Part shown: piece after piece, positions 17,457-27,826 of the stretch
Layout of the letters: the number at the start of each line of letters is the position of its first letter
Numbering within the stretch: the stretch's first letter is position 1
Assembly: GCF_002201515.1 (NCBI RefSeq)
Contig: NZ_CP021421.1
Span: 2,728,001-2,792,000 of the forward strand
Direction: 5' to 3'
Length of the DNA: 64,000 nt
Origin: Muribaculum intestinale
GTDB taxonomy: Bacteria > Bacteroidota > Bacteroidia > Bacteroidales > Muribaculaceae
Program-made: the position numbers and the translations under genes
Notes under the pieces: generated by a model
Told to the model about the DNA's origin: nothing
Databases searched by the model: none
The model's input: only the letters and a program-made list of their open reading frames with translations

Positions 17457-20171
17457 ATGAAAAGAGTCTATACGTTCGGCGATGGCAAGGCCGAAGGTAA
17501 TGCCGAGATGAGAAACCTTCTCGGTGGCAAGGGTGCCAACCTTGCTGAGATGAATCTTCTGGGTATGCCTGTGCCTCCGGGCTTCACCATTACTACCGAA
17601 GTATGCAACGAATACACTCTCAACGGTAGTGAGTCTGTAGTAAAGCTGATACAGGAAGAAGTAGAGGCCGCTATAGCTCATGTTGAGACTCTCACAGGAA
17701 AGAAATTCAATGATCCTGCCAATCCTCTCTTGGTATCTGTACGTTCAGGTGCGCGCGCATCAATGCCCGGCATGATGGATACCGTGCTCAATCTGGGAAT
17801 GAACGACGCTACTGTAGCTTCTCTTGCAGAAAAGAGCGGAAATCCCCGTTTCGCATGGGACAGCTATCGTCGTTTTGTGCAGATGTACGGTGACGTGGTT
17901 CTTGGCATGAAACCCAAAAGCAAGGCCGACATTGATCCGTTTGAGGAGATTATGGACAAGGTCAAGGCCGAAAAAGGCGTCAAACTTGACACTGAGCTGG
18001 ATGTTGAAGACCTGCAGAATCTCGTGAAACTCTTCAAAGCCGCTGTAAAAGATTTTACCGGAAAAGACTTCCCCGACAGTGCATGGGAACAGCTTTGGGG
18101 TGGCATCTGCGCTGTGTTTGACAGCTGGATGAACGAACGTGCTATTCTCTATCGCCGCATGAACCAGATACCGGAAGAGTGGGGTACTGCCGTTAATGTT
18201 CAGGCCATGGTATATGGCAACATGGGCGACAATTCTGCAACAGGTGTGGCTTTCAGCCGTGATGCAGCTACAGGCGAAAACATATTTAACGGCGAGTATC
18301 TTATCAACGCACAGGGCGAGGATGTCGTTGCCGGTATCCGTACTCCTCAGCAGATTACAGTTGAGGGAAGCCGCCGTTGGGCAGCCCTTCAGGGCATCAC
18401 TGAAGAAGAACGTGTGGAGAAATACCCCTCGCTCGAAGAATCGATGCCCGTATGTGCCGCTGAACTTATCGCAATCGCCAACCGCCTGGAAAACTATTAC
18501 AAGGACATGCAGGATATGGAGTTCACAATCCAGGACGGTAAGCTCTGGATGCTCCAGACACGAAATGGCAAGCGTACTGGCGCTGCTATGGTCAAGATTG
18601 CCATGGATCTTCTCCGTGCCGGTGAGATTGACGAAAAGACAACACTTCTTCGCATGGAGCCTCAGAAACTTGATGAACTTCTCCACCCTGTGTTTGACAA
18701 GGCTGCCCTGAAGCGTGCCAATGTCGTTGCCAAGGGCCTCCCCGCATCTCCCGGTGCAGCTGCCGGCCAGATTGTATTCTCTGCCGAAGAGGCTGAGGCA
18801 TGGTCGGAAAAGAAGAAGAAAGTGGTTCTGGTTCGTATCGAGACCTCACCTGAAGACCTCCGCGGTATGGCTGTGGCTCAGGGTATCCTTACCATGCGTG
18901 GCGGTATGACCTCTCATGCAGCCGTTGTTGCCCGTGGCATGGGTAAATGCTGTGTCAGTGGTGCCGGCGAAATCAAGGTCGACTATAAGGCCAAGACTGT
19001 CGAAATGGGTGGAAAAGTATACAATGAGGGCGATTGGATTTCTCTCAATGGTTCTACCGGTGAAGTTTATGATGGACAGGTGCCCACTGCCGAGCCTGAA
19101 CTTGGCGGCGACTTCGGCGCAATTATGAATCTCGCTGCAAAGTACACCAAGACCCTTGTGCGCACTAATGCAGATACACCCCGCGACGCTAAGCAGGCAC
19201 GTCATTTTGGCGCTCAGGGTATCGGTCTCTGTCGTACCGAGCATATGTTCTTCGAAGGCGACCGCATCAAGGCTGTACGCGAAATGATTCTCGCCAGCGA
19301 TGTTGAGGGTCGTCGTCATGCACTTGACAAACTCCTCCCGATGCAGCGCTCTGACTTCGAAGGAATCTTCGAAGCCATGGACGGTTTCGGCGTTACCATC
19401 CGTCTGCTTGATCCCCCGCTGCATGAGTTTGTACCTCATCAGACTGCTACTCAGAAAGAGCTCGCCAACGAGATGGGACTTACCCTTGAGGAGGTTAAAG
19501 CTAAGGTTGACAGTCTTGAGGAGTTCAACCCCATGCTCGGACACCGTGGATGTCGCCTCGGTATCACATATCCCGAAATTACCGAAATGCAGACCCGTGC
19601 TATCATTGAGGCTGCTCTCAATATGAAAGCCCGTGGTATAAAGGTATTCCCCGAAATCATGATACCGCTGGTTGGTACTCTTAAGGAAATCCAGAATCAG
19701 GCTGATGTCATCAACATTACCGCATCCAAGGTATTCGAGGAACGTGGAGAAAGCGTTGCTTACAAGGTCGGTACTATGATTGAAGTACCCCGTGCGGCCC
19801 TTACCGCTGATCAGATTGCTACCGTAGCCGACTTCTTCTCGTTCGGCACTAACGACCTTACTCAGATGACATTCGGTTACTCTCGTGATGATGCTCCCAA
19901 GTTCCTTAAGTTCTACAAAGAACATGGCATTATCAAGACCGATCCTTTCGAAGTCCTTGACCAGGAGGGTGTTGGTCAGCTCGTACGCATGGGTGTAGAG
20001 AAAGGCCGTGCTACCAAGCCTGAACTTAAGGTAGGTATCTGTGGCGAGCATGGTGGCGAGCCCAGCTCCGTTAAGTTCTGTGCCAAGCTCGGCATGAACT
20101 ACGTCAGCTGTTCTCCCTACCGCGTGCCTATCGCCCGCGTAGCTGCGGCGCAGGCCGCCATCGAGGATTAA
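17457..20171 (+). CDS. ppdK: Pyruvate,phosphate dikinase
   Basis: 904 residues, the usual bacterial length. The N-terminal ATP-grasp domain (GGKGANLAEMNLLGMPVPPGFTITT; VSVRSGARASMPGMMDTVLNLG) is followed by the swivelling phosphohistidine domain with the catalytic His in GGMTSHAAVVARG, and a C-terminal TIM barrel binding PEP and pyruvate (LGHRGCRLG, SFGTNDLTQMTFGYSRDD, GICGEHGGEPSS with the acid/base Cys). It interconverts pyruvate, ATP and phosphate with PEP, AMP and pyrophosphate, a pivotal glycolytic step in many anaerobes. Codon choice is strongly biased, as expected for a highly expressed gene. Confidence 0.98.
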   Translation: MKRVYTFGDGKAEGNAEMRNLLGGKGANLAEMNLLGMPVPPGFTITTEVCNEYTLNGSESVVKLIQEEVEAAIAHVETLTGKKFNDPANPLLVSVRSGARASMPGMMDTVLNLGMNDATVASLAEKSGNPRFAWDSYRRFVQMYGDVVLGMKPKSKADIDPFEEIMDKVKAEKGVKLDTELDVEDLQNLVKLFKAAVKDFTGKDFPDSAWEQLWGGICAVFDSWMNERAILYRRMNQIPEEWGTAVNVQAMVYGNMGDNSATGVAFSRDAATGENIFNGEYLINAQGEDVVAGIRTPQQITVEGSRRWAALQGITEEERVEKYPSLEESMPVCAAELIAIANRLENYYKDMQDMEFTIQDGKLWMLQTRNGKRTGAAMVKIAMDLLRAGEIDEKTTLLRMEPQKLDELLHPVFDKAALKRANVVAKGLPASPGAAAGQIVFSAEEAEAWSEKKKKVVLVRIETSPEDLRGMAVAQGILTMRGGMTSHAAVVARGMGKCCVSGAGEIKVDYKAKTVEMGGKVYNEGDWISLNGSTGEVYDGQVPTAEPELGGDFGAIMNLAAKYTKTLVRTNADTPRDAKQARHFGAQGIGLCRTEHMFFEGDRIKAVREMILASDVEGRRHALDKLLPMQRSDFEGIFEAMDGFGVTIRLLDPPLHEFVPHQTATQKELANEMGLTLEEVKAKVDSLEEFNPMLGHRGCRLGITYPEITEMQTRAIIEAALNMKARGIKVFPEIMIPLVGTLKEIQNQADVINITASKVFEERGESVAYKVGTMIEVPRAALTADQIATVADFFSFGTNDLTQMTFGYSRDDAPKFLKFYKEHGIIKTDPFEVLDQEGVGQLVRMGVEKGRATKPELKVGICGEHGGEPSSVKFCAKLGMNYVSCSPYRVPIARVAAAQAAIED

Positions 20172-20193
20172 TCCTTAGTAACTGAAACCAAAC

Positions 20194-20237
20194 AATTAGG
20201 TCGTAACACCTTGCTTTGCAGGGGTTACGGCCTAATT
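20194..20237 (+). terminator. ppdK terminator
   Basis: Inverted repeat with outer arms AATTAGG (20194-20200) and CCTAATT (20231-20237), continued by CGTAAC/GTTACG inside. It marks the right edge of the core-genome segment. Confidence 0.8.
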
Positions 20238-20294
20238 TACTCTTAGACCTCCCGCTCATTCCGACACGCTTTCCGAGCAGTATGAACGGAAATG

Positions 20295-20359
20295 TTTAGA
20301 AATTGCTTAGACTTTTTATCCCCTCTGCTTAGAGCGTGTTTAGAGCGATGTTTAGAGCG
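20295..20359 (+). repeat. Helically phased direct repeats upstream of a recombinase gene
   Basis: Three copies of (C/T)TTAGAGCG at 20328-20336, 20339-20347 and 20351-20359 (11 and 12 bases apart), plus two shorter relatives (TTTAGA at 20295, CTTAGA at 20306). Spacing near one DNA turn, just before an integrase gene, suggests arm-type or excisionase binding sites. Confidence 0.5.
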
Positions 20360-20439
20360 TTTAATCAGCCGTAAATCTCTGATTAATAAAAAAAAGCCCA
20401 CAGGCATCAAATATTAATCATATATCAAACAAGAGAGTT

Positions 20440-21391
20440 ATGGCAACCCTAAGACCATGCGTTCAGAAGCAACGCTCGGACGGCTACTATCCCGTCTACA
20501 TCCGGGTCATACAAAACAGAAAACCCGGGTATATCAAAACCGACAAACTAGTCGCACCCTCCTCGGTGACCAAGACCAAGGAAATTCGCGACAACGAAGT
20601 ACTACGCTACTGTACTCAGCTCATCTCCGACTATACACGTCGTCTCAATCTTCAGGATACGTCTATCTGGACTGTTCAGGAAGTTGTGTCATTCCTACAG
20701 ACGAAAGAGAGCGATGCGAGTTTCACAGACTACGCGAAGCTCCACATCAACCGAATGATCAATTCAGGTCACGAGCGCAACGCCAAGAACTACAAGATGG
20801 CTGTGCAGAGTCTGGAGCGATACCTTGGCACTAACCAAATAATGTTCTCCTTCCTTTCATCCTCCGTTCTTCAAAGGTGGATAAAGACGCTCATGACCAA
20901 GGCGCGTTGTAAGGAGATGTATCCTGTCTGCATACGTCAGATATTCAAGGCAGCGATTCTTGAACTGAACGATGAGGAGAAAGGGATAATCCGTATCAAG
21001 TTCAATCCATGGCTGAAAGTCTCCATTCCAAAGGCTGACAAGGCTGAACAAAAGGCTATCAGTGCCGAGGAATGTCGAGAGTCCTTCAACCGTCCTCTGC
21101 CAAAATCAAAAATGCTCTCCCCTCTGCCGGAGTTCGGACGTGACGTGGCGAAACTTGTACTTTGCCTCGGCGGCATCAACACAGTTGATCTCTACAACAT
21201 GAAGAAGGTCGACTACTACAACGGCATCCTTCATTACAAGCGAGCAAAGACCCGCCACAGTCGTTCCGACGAGGCGTATATGGAAATGCGCGTCGAACCG
21301 TTCATCCAGCCTATATTCGACAAGTATCTCGCCGAAGAAGATGACGAATATCTCTTCATCTTTCATCAGCGATACTGCGACTCCGACAGCT
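20440..21391 (+). pseudogene. Tyrosine recombinase cut by IS21 copy A
   Basis: About 317 native residues, then the frame runs into the IS21 end and stops at 21423. An N-terminal arm-binding domain (VYIRVIQNRKPGYIKTDKLV), a SAM-like core-binding domain (DYAKLHINRMINSGHERNAKNYKMAVQSLERYL) and the start of the catalytic domain (LVLCLGGINTVDLYNM, with Asn where Arg I is usual) are present. The C-terminal His-x-x-Arg and Tyr boxes are missing, so the protein cannot be catalytic. The sequence to the right of copy A is a primase fragment, not the rest of this gene, so the missing half has been lost or moved. Confidence 0.88.
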
Positions 21392-21465
21392 TGTATCTAA
21401 CATTTGAAAAGGGACCCGGATAGCATTTGAAAAGGGGACCACCCGGGATGGGGATGCAAAGATAA

Positions 21466-22254
21466 TTATATTTGTTGAGTCATCATTTCCTGAGTTTCTT
21501 TCATGCGGTATGATTTGCCTGTCATGTTAAGCAGTATAGCCTTGTGGGTCAGGCGGTCTACCATTGCGGTGACCAGTACTTTGTCGTCAATAATCTCGTT
21601 CCAGCGGTTGAAGGCGAGATTGGTTGTGACGACGGTCGTCTTCTTGTCGGTGCGGAGGGAGAGATGGTTAAAGAGCATCTCTGCGCCGGCCTTGTCGCAG
21701 GAGACGTATCCGAACTCATCACAGATGACCATGTCGTATCTCTCGAACTTGTTTTCCAGCGACCGGAGTGTCAAAGCGTTGCGGCACTCGCGTATCTGCG
21801 TGAGCAGTCTTGGCACGGATGTGAACAGCACCGAGTGTCCGGCATTACATGCGGCGATACCGAGAGCTGTCGCCAGATGAGTCTTGCCTGTTCCGGGATT
21901 GCCGTATAGAATGAGGTTGCGTCCGTTTTTGATGAAGTCGAGTGTCTCGAGTGTCGGGAGCGCTTTCCGGGCATCGGCGGGCAGAGCGTCGGTGTCGATT
22001 TCGTTAAGATAGCGAAGTTGCGGGAACCCTGCGTTTTTGATGCGGTGACGGCGCTGGTTTTCAGAGCGGTTCTCTTTTTCGCGCCGGAGCAGTTCGGCTG
22101 TAAACCGCCATAGGTTCCATTGTTCGTCGGCGCTCTGCTGTATAAGCAGGTCGATGTCGCGCCGCACAAGCGGGAGTTTAAGGTCGAAAGCGCATGAGCG
22201 AATGAGCTCCCGAAGTCCGTCACGGTCTGTTTCATGTATGTCTGTCATTGTCAT
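21466..22254 (-). CDS. istB: IstB-type helper ATPase, copy A
   Basis: 262 residues. AAA+ ATPase related to DnaC/IstB: Walker A GNPGTGKTHLA, Walker B MVICDEFGYV, sensor TTNLAFNRWNEIIDD. In IS21 transposition IstB selects and deforms target DNA and stimulates IstA. It starts 31 bases after istA. Intact here; nearly identical to copies B and C. Confidence 0.95.
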   Translation of the reverse strand: MTMTDIHETDRDGLRELIRSCAFDLKLPLVRRDIDLLIQQSADEQWNLWRFTAELLRREKENRSENQRRHRIKNAGFPQLRYLNEIDTDALPADARKALPTLETLDFIKNGRNLILYGNPGTGKTHLATALGIAACNAGHSVLFTSVPRLLTQIRECRNALTLRSLENKFERYDMVICDEFGYVSCDKAGAEMLFNHLSLRTDKKTTVVTTNLAFNRWNEIIDDKVLVTAMVDRLTHKAILLNMTGKSYRMKETQEMMTQQI

Positions 22255-22285
22255 TCAGTGTATTGGTTGTTTTTTGGGGGGGTAT

Positions 22286-23887
22286 TCAGTCTGCCTGCGA
22301 TGCGCGGGTATATTCCATAAATGATGAAAGCATGTCAAGGGTATGGCTTGCCGAACTTTCTATTTCAGCCTGTTGCGGGTCGGGAACGTTCGTTGCCGCG
22401 ATATCGGCGGTTGACTGCATATGTCCTTCCGCCGAGATCATCTGAGCCTGTATCTGTTCAGATGAGAGGCGCTGGAGCCCGCGGGACGAAAGACTTGTGG
22501 CGGCACGGACGATGTCAGTGTATGCCAGATTGTTGTCGCGGGTGAACACAAGCAGTTCTATGAAGCTTCGCGGAGACTCGCGGAAGTGTTCGCGGTAAAG
22601 CGCCGCCACCGACGGATGTACCTGTTGCAGAGCCACAGACCGCCCCAGAGCGGCCGGTTTGCGCAGGAATGTACCCAGATAATGCATCAGGTCGATGACC
22701 CAGTCGCCGGAGCGTCGGCTTCGGGCATGATTGGCCACCTTGTCGCGTCCGTAAAGCACCACGATGCGCTCGGAATACAGCTTTACCGCCACCTGCGAGC
22801 CCACCAGACGGTCGGGCACAGAGTAGTGCACTCCGTCAACGGTTATCGTTGAATACTTTCCGACGCGGTACAGCCGCTGCTCGAAGCAGCCGATGTCACC
22901 GTGGTCCAACGGACGTAGCGCCGCCAGATCGGCCTGTATGCGCAGGCGTTTTTCTTCCGCCGACATGTTGGACGCCTCTGTGTTGAGCCTGTCGCAGACT
23001 GCCGCCAGATGCGTCTGCGCGGCATCCAGGGAGTCAAACCGGACCTCGAACGAGAATGCACGACGCCGGATATATTCCACCGAACGTTCCACCTTGCCTT
23101 TTTCCCATCCCGAGCGAGGGTTGCAGAAATGGGGTGTGAAACAGTAGTGTACCTCCATGCGCAGCAGCGCATCCGTGTGCTCGCGGTCGCGCCCGAGGAA
23201 CTTCTTTACGGCGGTACGCATGTTGTCATAGGCCATCACGCGCGGGGTGCCCCCCAACTCCCGGAAGCAGTTGCGGTGGGCTTCCATAATAGCCAGGGTA
23301 TCTTCGCGCGAAAACAGATATGCCTTGCGCATATTGCTGTGGTCGAGGGTGAATACCGCCATGTGAAGGCGAGTCCTGACTCCACCGATCCACAGGGTAA
23401 GCACGCCCCAGTCGAACTCGCAACGGAATCCAGGCTCATAGTCCTGACGGATATATGCCTTTGCAGGCTTTTCTTGCGACTTCGGCGCTGCCTCCAGCGC
23501 ACGGACATACTGACATACTGTGGAATAGGCGATACGCACGCCATCGTCCTGAAGACGTCGCCACATATCGAGCTTGCGCATCTGCTGCTTGTGCAATCCG
23601 GCAGCGACGTTCTCCCGGTTGCGGGCGATAAAACCATCGATGCGACGGCGGACATCATCGGTCACAACACGCCTGACGCGTCCGCTGCTGTCATACTTCG
23701 GCCTGGTCAGCAGATAATCGTCAACCTCCCGCTCTGTCGGTGACGGGCCGGCCTCTCTCTCGAACTCGCGCAGATACTTGCGCACGGTCTTGCGGCTCAT
23801 GCCGTTGCGGCGCGCTATCTCGCGGATGCTCATCCCCTCGCGGCGATGAGACAGAATAATGGATGTTTTTTCCTCCATGTGTAGCAT
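22286..23887 (-). CDS. istA: IstA-type DDE transposase, copy A
   Basis: 533 residues. N-terminal helix-turn-helix (MSIREIARRNGMSRKTVRKYLREFE), RNase H-fold core with likely catalytic Asp in CEFDWG, Asp in AYDNMRTAV and Glu in KGKVERSVEY, then a C-terminal beta-barrel region. It differs from copies B and C by one residue (Ile for Leu in the TLALMEAH segment). Met at residue 4 (MEEKTS) is an alternative start. Confidence 0.95.
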   Translation of the reverse strand: MLHMEEKTSIILSHRREGMSIREIARRNGMSRKTVRKYLREFEREAGPSPTEREVDDYLLTRPKYDSSGRVRRVVTDDVRRRIDGFIARNRENVAAGLHKQQMRKLDMWRRLQDDGVRIAYSTVCQYVRALEAAPKSQEKPAKAYIRQDYEPGFRCEFDWGVLTLWIGGVRTRLHMAVFTLDHSNMRKAYLFSREDTLAIMEAHRNCFRELGGTPRVMAYDNMRTAVKKFLGRDREHTDALLRMEVHYCFTPHFCNPRSGWEKGKVERSVEYIRRRAFSFEVRFDSLDAAQTHLAAVCDRLNTEASNMSAEEKRLRIQADLAALRPLDHGDIGCFEQRLYRVGKYSTITVDGVHYSVPDRLVGSQVAVKLYSERIVVLYGRDKVANHARSRRSGDWVIDLMHYLGTFLRKPAALGRSVALQQVHPSVAALYREHFRESPRSFIELLVFTRDNNLAYTDIVRAATSLSSRGLQRLSSEQIQAQMISAEGHMQSTADIAATNVPDPQQAEIESSASHTLDMLSSFMEYTRASQAD

Positions 23888-24002
23888 TTTGTGGAATCGT
23901 TGATGTCGTTCTTTCTAATCAACGATATCCGGTTGAACTTACCCATGGGGTGGGTCCCTTTTCAATTGCTCTACCTGGGTCCCTTTTCAAATGTTAGATG
24001 CA

Positions 24003-25289
24003 CCATATGAAATTGCCGAGAGTACCGGTCTTCTGCTGGAAGGCGGCAAGCGAACACATTTCAGACTCTCTGATCTCCATCTCTCTTGTGTCGCCATACT
24101 CATTTATGAGCTTGAAGAGGCGAGTGCCGTTGTTGTCATCGCTGATGTGGAACAACGGCTCCATGATGAAATTGGAGATTATCACCGGATCTTCCTCTTC
24201 GCTCCCTATTGTATAGTAGCAGTTGTTACGGATGAAGAGCCCGGCTTTACGGAGGTCTTCGATTTTCTGTTGCCTCTCATCAGTGGGAGCATCTGATTCC
24301 TTATTCCGTTGGGCAATGCCACGGGCCATTGTGACGGCATCGCGCCACATCTTCACTTTACCGTGTATCTTAGAGAGCTGCTCGATTATCTGGGACTGAG
24401 TAAGGGAATCCTTCACATAACGCAGCAGGTCGGCTATCTCCGACACTGCGTTCCGTTCCTTCTGAATTGAGTCAGCCTCGAAGAAACGCTTCTCGGCCAG
24501 CCATACGATGAAATACTTTTCCGACAATGAGGTGAAATCAACAGCGGTTTTCAGATAACTGTCGGCATCATTCTTGCCGGGCTTTATTTTCACGGCATCA
24601 TCCGGCACACCGTCGGGATATAACTCCTTCAATTCCTCATCCGTAAGTTCAACTTCCGCGAAAGGAATCTCTCTTACTGTGACATCAAACCCTTTGCGTA
24701 TGGCCTCGGCTCCGTTCTTTATCACGGCGATAAAGCCTGGGCCGAACAACTCTCCCTCCTTTACATCGGAATCAGGTACAAAGGTGATTGCCTGATAGTA
24801 TTTCTTCAGTTGCTCGAACTGGTGGTCGGTCCATGATGTTCCCAGTGTCGCCACGGTGTTATCATATCCGAGTATATTAAAGCGCATGACATCCGGCGCG
24901 CCCTCGACGATAATGACATTGGCGGCATCCCTCACTCTGGAAGCCCTGTCGATTCCAAAGATTGTATCCCCTTTGGTGTAGATCTCCGAATTGTCGGAAT
25001 TGATATATTTTGCGGCCTTGTCATTGGTGCCGATATATCGACCGGTGAAAGCGATGACTCGCCCCCAGCGGTTGCGTATAGGAATGATAACACGTTCACG
25101 GAATGCGGTATAAATCTTTTCCTTGTCCTCCTTGTCCCGTTTCAGCAGACCGAGTTCAATCAGTAAATCCGTATCTACCGCCTTTCTTTTGCAGTATTCC
25201 ATGAATGCACGGCCATCCTTCGGAGCATATCCCACTCCAAATGTAGAGCAAAACTCCTCTGGCCAGCGACCATAGGCGTATGCCTGGGC
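24003..25289 (-). pseudogene. Internal fragment of a DnaG-like Toprim primase
   Basis: About 429 native residues, without its own start or stop: the first four and last two residues of the frame come from the IS21 ends on either side. It begins in the RNA-polymerase domain (FGVGYAPKDGRAF, FRERVIIPIRNRWGRVIAFTGRYIG, KYINSDNSEIYTKGDTIFGID) and includes the Toprim core (IVEGAPDVMRFNILGYDNTVATLGTS and FVPDSDVKEGE). The zinc-binding domain is missing. The long C-terminal part resembles mobile-element primases rather than chromosomal DnaG. It is the only DNA between two inverted IS21 copies. Confidence 0.88.
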
Positions 25290-25404
25290 TGCATCTAACA
25301 TTTGAAAAGGGACCCAGGTAGAGCAATTGAAAAGGGACCCACCCCATGGGTAAGTTCAACCGGATATCGTTGATTAGAAAGAACGACATCAACGATTCCA
25401 CAAA

Positions 25405-27006
25405 ATGCTACACATGGAGGAAAAAACATCCATTATTCTGTCTCATCGCCGCGAGGGGATGAGCATCCGCGAGATAGCGCGCCGCAACGGCATGAGCCGC
25501 AAGACCGTGCGCAAGTATCTGCGCGAGTTCGAGAGAGAGGCCGGCCCGTCACCGACAGAGCGGGAGGTTGACGATTATCTGCTGACCAGGCCGAAGTATG
25601 ACAGCAGCGGACGCGTCAGGCGTGTTGTGACCGATGATGTCCGCCGTCGCATCGATGGTTTTATCGCCCGCAACCGGGAGAACGTCGCTGCCGGATTGCA
25701 CAAGCAGCAGATGCGCAAGCTCGATATGTGGCGACGTCTTCAGGACGATGGCGTGCGTATCGCCTATTCCACAGTATGTCAGTATGTCCGTGCGCTGGAG
25801 GCAGCGCCGAAGTCGCAAGAAAAGCCTGCAAAGGCATATATCCGTCAGGACTATGAGCCTGGATTCCGTTGCGAGTTCGACTGGGGCGTGCTTACCCTGT
25901 GGATCGGTGGAGTCAGGACTCGCCTTCACATGGCGGTATTCACCCTCGACCACAGCAATATGCGCAAGGCATATCTGTTTTCGCGCGAAGATACCCTGGC
26001 TCTTATGGAAGCCCACCGCAACTGCTTCCGGGAGTTGGGGGGCACCCCGCGCGTGATGGCCTATGACAACATGCGTACCGCCGTAAAGAAGTTCCTCGGG
26101 CGCGACCGCGAGCACACGGATGCGCTGCTGCGCATGGAGGTACACTACTGTTTCACACCCCATTTCTGCAACCCTCGCTCGGGATGGGAAAAAGGCAAGG
26201 TGGAACGTTCGGTGGAATATATCCGGCGTCGTGCATTCTCGTTCGAGGTCCGGTTTGACTCCCTGGATGCCGCGCAGACGCATCTGGCGGCAGTCTGCGA
26301 CAGGCTCAACACAGAGGCGTCCAACATGTCGGCGGAAGAAAAACGCCTGCGCATACAGGCCGATCTGGCGGCGCTACGTCCGTTGGACCACGGTGACATC
26401 GGCTGCTTCGAGCAGCGGCTGTACCGCGTCGGAAAGTATTCAACGATAACCGTTGACGGAGTGCACTACTCTGTGCCCGACCGTCTGGTGGGCTCGCAGG
26501 TGGCGGTAAAGCTGTATTCCGAGCGCATCGTGGTGCTTTACGGACGCGACAAGGTGGCCAATCATGCCCGAAGCCGACGCTCCGGCGACTGGGTCATCGA
26601 CCTGATGCATTATCTGGGTACATTCCTGCGCAAACCGGCCGCTCTGGGGCGGTCTGTGGCTCTGCAACAGGTACATCCGTCGGTGGCGGCGCTTTACCGC
26701 GAACACTTCCGCGAGTCTCCGCGAAGCTTCATAGAACTGCTTGTGTTCACCCGCGACAACAATCTGGCATACACTGACATCGTCCGTGCCGCCACAAGTC
26801 TTTCGTCCCGCGGGCTCCAGCGCCTCTCATCTGAACAGATACAGGCTCAGATGATCTCGGCGGAAGGACATATGCAGTCAACCGCCGATATCGCGGCAAC
26901 GAACGTTCCCGACCCGCAACAGGCTGAAATAGAAAGTTCGGCAAGCCATACCCTTGACATGCTTTCATCATTTATGGAATATACCCGCGCATCGCAGGCA
27001 GACTGA
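25405..27006 (+). CDS. istA: IstA-type DDE transposase, copy B
   Basis: 533 residues, identical in length to copy A and different at one position (TLALMEAH). All three presumed catalytic residues are present (CEFDWG, AYDNMRT, KGKVERS). GC-rich codon use sets it apart from the AT-rich neighbours at 28-34 kb. Confidence 0.95.
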   Translation: MLHMEEKTSIILSHRREGMSIREIARRNGMSRKTVRKYLREFEREAGPSPTEREVDDYLLTRPKYDSSGRVRRVVTDDVRRRIDGFIARNRENVAAGLHKQQMRKLDMWRRLQDDGVRIAYSTVCQYVRALEAAPKSQEKPAKAYIRQDYEPGFRCEFDWGVLTLWIGGVRTRLHMAVFTLDHSNMRKAYLFSREDTLALMEAHRNCFRELGGTPRVMAYDNMRTAVKKFLGRDREHTDALLRMEVHYCFTPHFCNPRSGWEKGKVERSVEYIRRRAFSFEVRFDSLDAAQTHLAAVCDRLNTEASNMSAEEKRLRIQADLAALRPLDHGDIGCFEQRLYRVGKYSTITVDGVHYSVPDRLVGSQVAVKLYSERIVVLYGRDKVANHARSRRSGDWVIDLMHYLGTFLRKPAALGRSVALQQVHPSVAALYREHFRESPRSFIELLVFTRDNNLAYTDIVRAATSLSSRGLQRLSSEQIQAQMISAEGHMQSTADIAATNVPDPQQAEIESSASHTLDMLSSFMEYTRASQAD

Positions 27007-27037
27007 ATACCCCCCCAAAAAACAACCAATACACTGA

Positions 27038-27826
27038 ATGACAATGACAGACATACATGAAACAGACCGTGACGGACTTCGGGAGCTCATTCGCTCATGC
27101 GCTTTCGACCTTAAACTCCCGCTTGTGCGGCGCGACATCGACCTGCTTATACAGCAGAGCGCCGACGAACAATGGAACCTATGGCGGTTTACAGCCGAAC
27201 TGCTCCGGCGCGAAAAAGAGAACCGCTCTGAAAACCAGCGCCGTCACCGCATCAAAAACGCAGGGTTCCCGCAACTTCGCTATCTTAACGAAATCGACAC
27301 CGACGCTCTGCCCGCCGATGCCCGGAAAGCGCTCCCGACACTCGAGACACTCGACTTCATCAAAAACGGACGCAACCTCATTCTATACGGCAATCCCGGA
27401 ACAGGCAAGACTCATCTGGCGACAGCTCTCGGTATCGCCGCATGTAATGCCGGACACTCGGTGCTGTTCACATCCGTGCCAAGACTGCTCACGCAGATAC
27501 GCGAGTGCCGCAACGCTTTGACACTCCGGTCGCTGGAAAACAAGTTCGAGAGATACGACATGGTCATCTGTGATGAGTTCGGATACGTCTCCTGCGACAA
27601 GGCCGGCGCAGAGATGCTCTTTAACCATCTCTCCCTCCGCACCGACAAGAAGACGACCGTCGTCACAACCAATCTCGCCTTCAACCGCTGGAACGAGATT
27701 ATTGACGACAAAGTACTGGTCACCGCAATGGTAGACCGCCTGACCCACAAGGCTATACTGCTTAACATGACAGGCAAATCATACCGCATGAAAGAAACTC
27801 AGGAAATGATGACTCAACAAATATAA
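27038..27826 (+). CDS. istB: IstB-type helper ATPase, copy B
   Basis: 262 residues, same sequence as copy A: Walker A GNPGTGKT and Walker B MVICDEFGY. Intact. It starts 31 bases after istA, as in the other copies. Confidence 0.95.
   Translation: MTMTDIHETDRDGLRELIRSCAFDLKLPLVRRDIDLLIQQSADEQWNLWRFTAELLRREKENRSENQRRHRIKNAGFPQLRYLNEIDTDALPADARKALPTLETLDFIKNGRNLILYGNPGTGKTHLATALGIAACNAGHSVLFTSVPRLLTQIRECRNALTLRSLENKFERYDMVICDEFGYVSCDKAGAEMLFNHLSLRTDKKTTVVTTNLAFNRWNEIIDDKVLVTAMVDRLTHKAILLNMTGKSYRMKETQEMMTQQI

Larger units (their letters stand above)
21392..24002 (-). mobile_element. IS21-family element, copy A (2611 bp)
   Basis: Ends are TGTATCTAACATTTGAAAAG on the left and the inverse of TGCATCTAACATTTGAAAAG on the right, with 5'-TG...CA-3' tips. 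Each end has a second internal copy of the TTGAAAAGGG motif (left near 21426, right near 23957), the multiple terminal repeats typical of IS21 transposase binding. It carries istA and istB. Flanks (left GACAGCT, right CCATATG) show no target duplication, so it may have recombined since insertion. Confidence 0.95.

Noticed and set aside
18846..20051. A 401-residue open frame antisense to ppdK, and another at 17760-18686
   Set aside because: They mirror the biased codon use of ppdK on the other strand, have no recognisable domain, and the sense gene is certain.
20328..20359. A CRISPR array at the TTAGAGCG repeats
   Set aside because: Repeats are only 9 bases, spacers 2-3 bases, and no cas genes are present anywhere in the window.
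23009..23743. A 244-residue frame antisense to istA, repeated in all IS21 copies
   Set aside because: GC-rich antisense shadow of the transposase; repeats only because the IS repeats.
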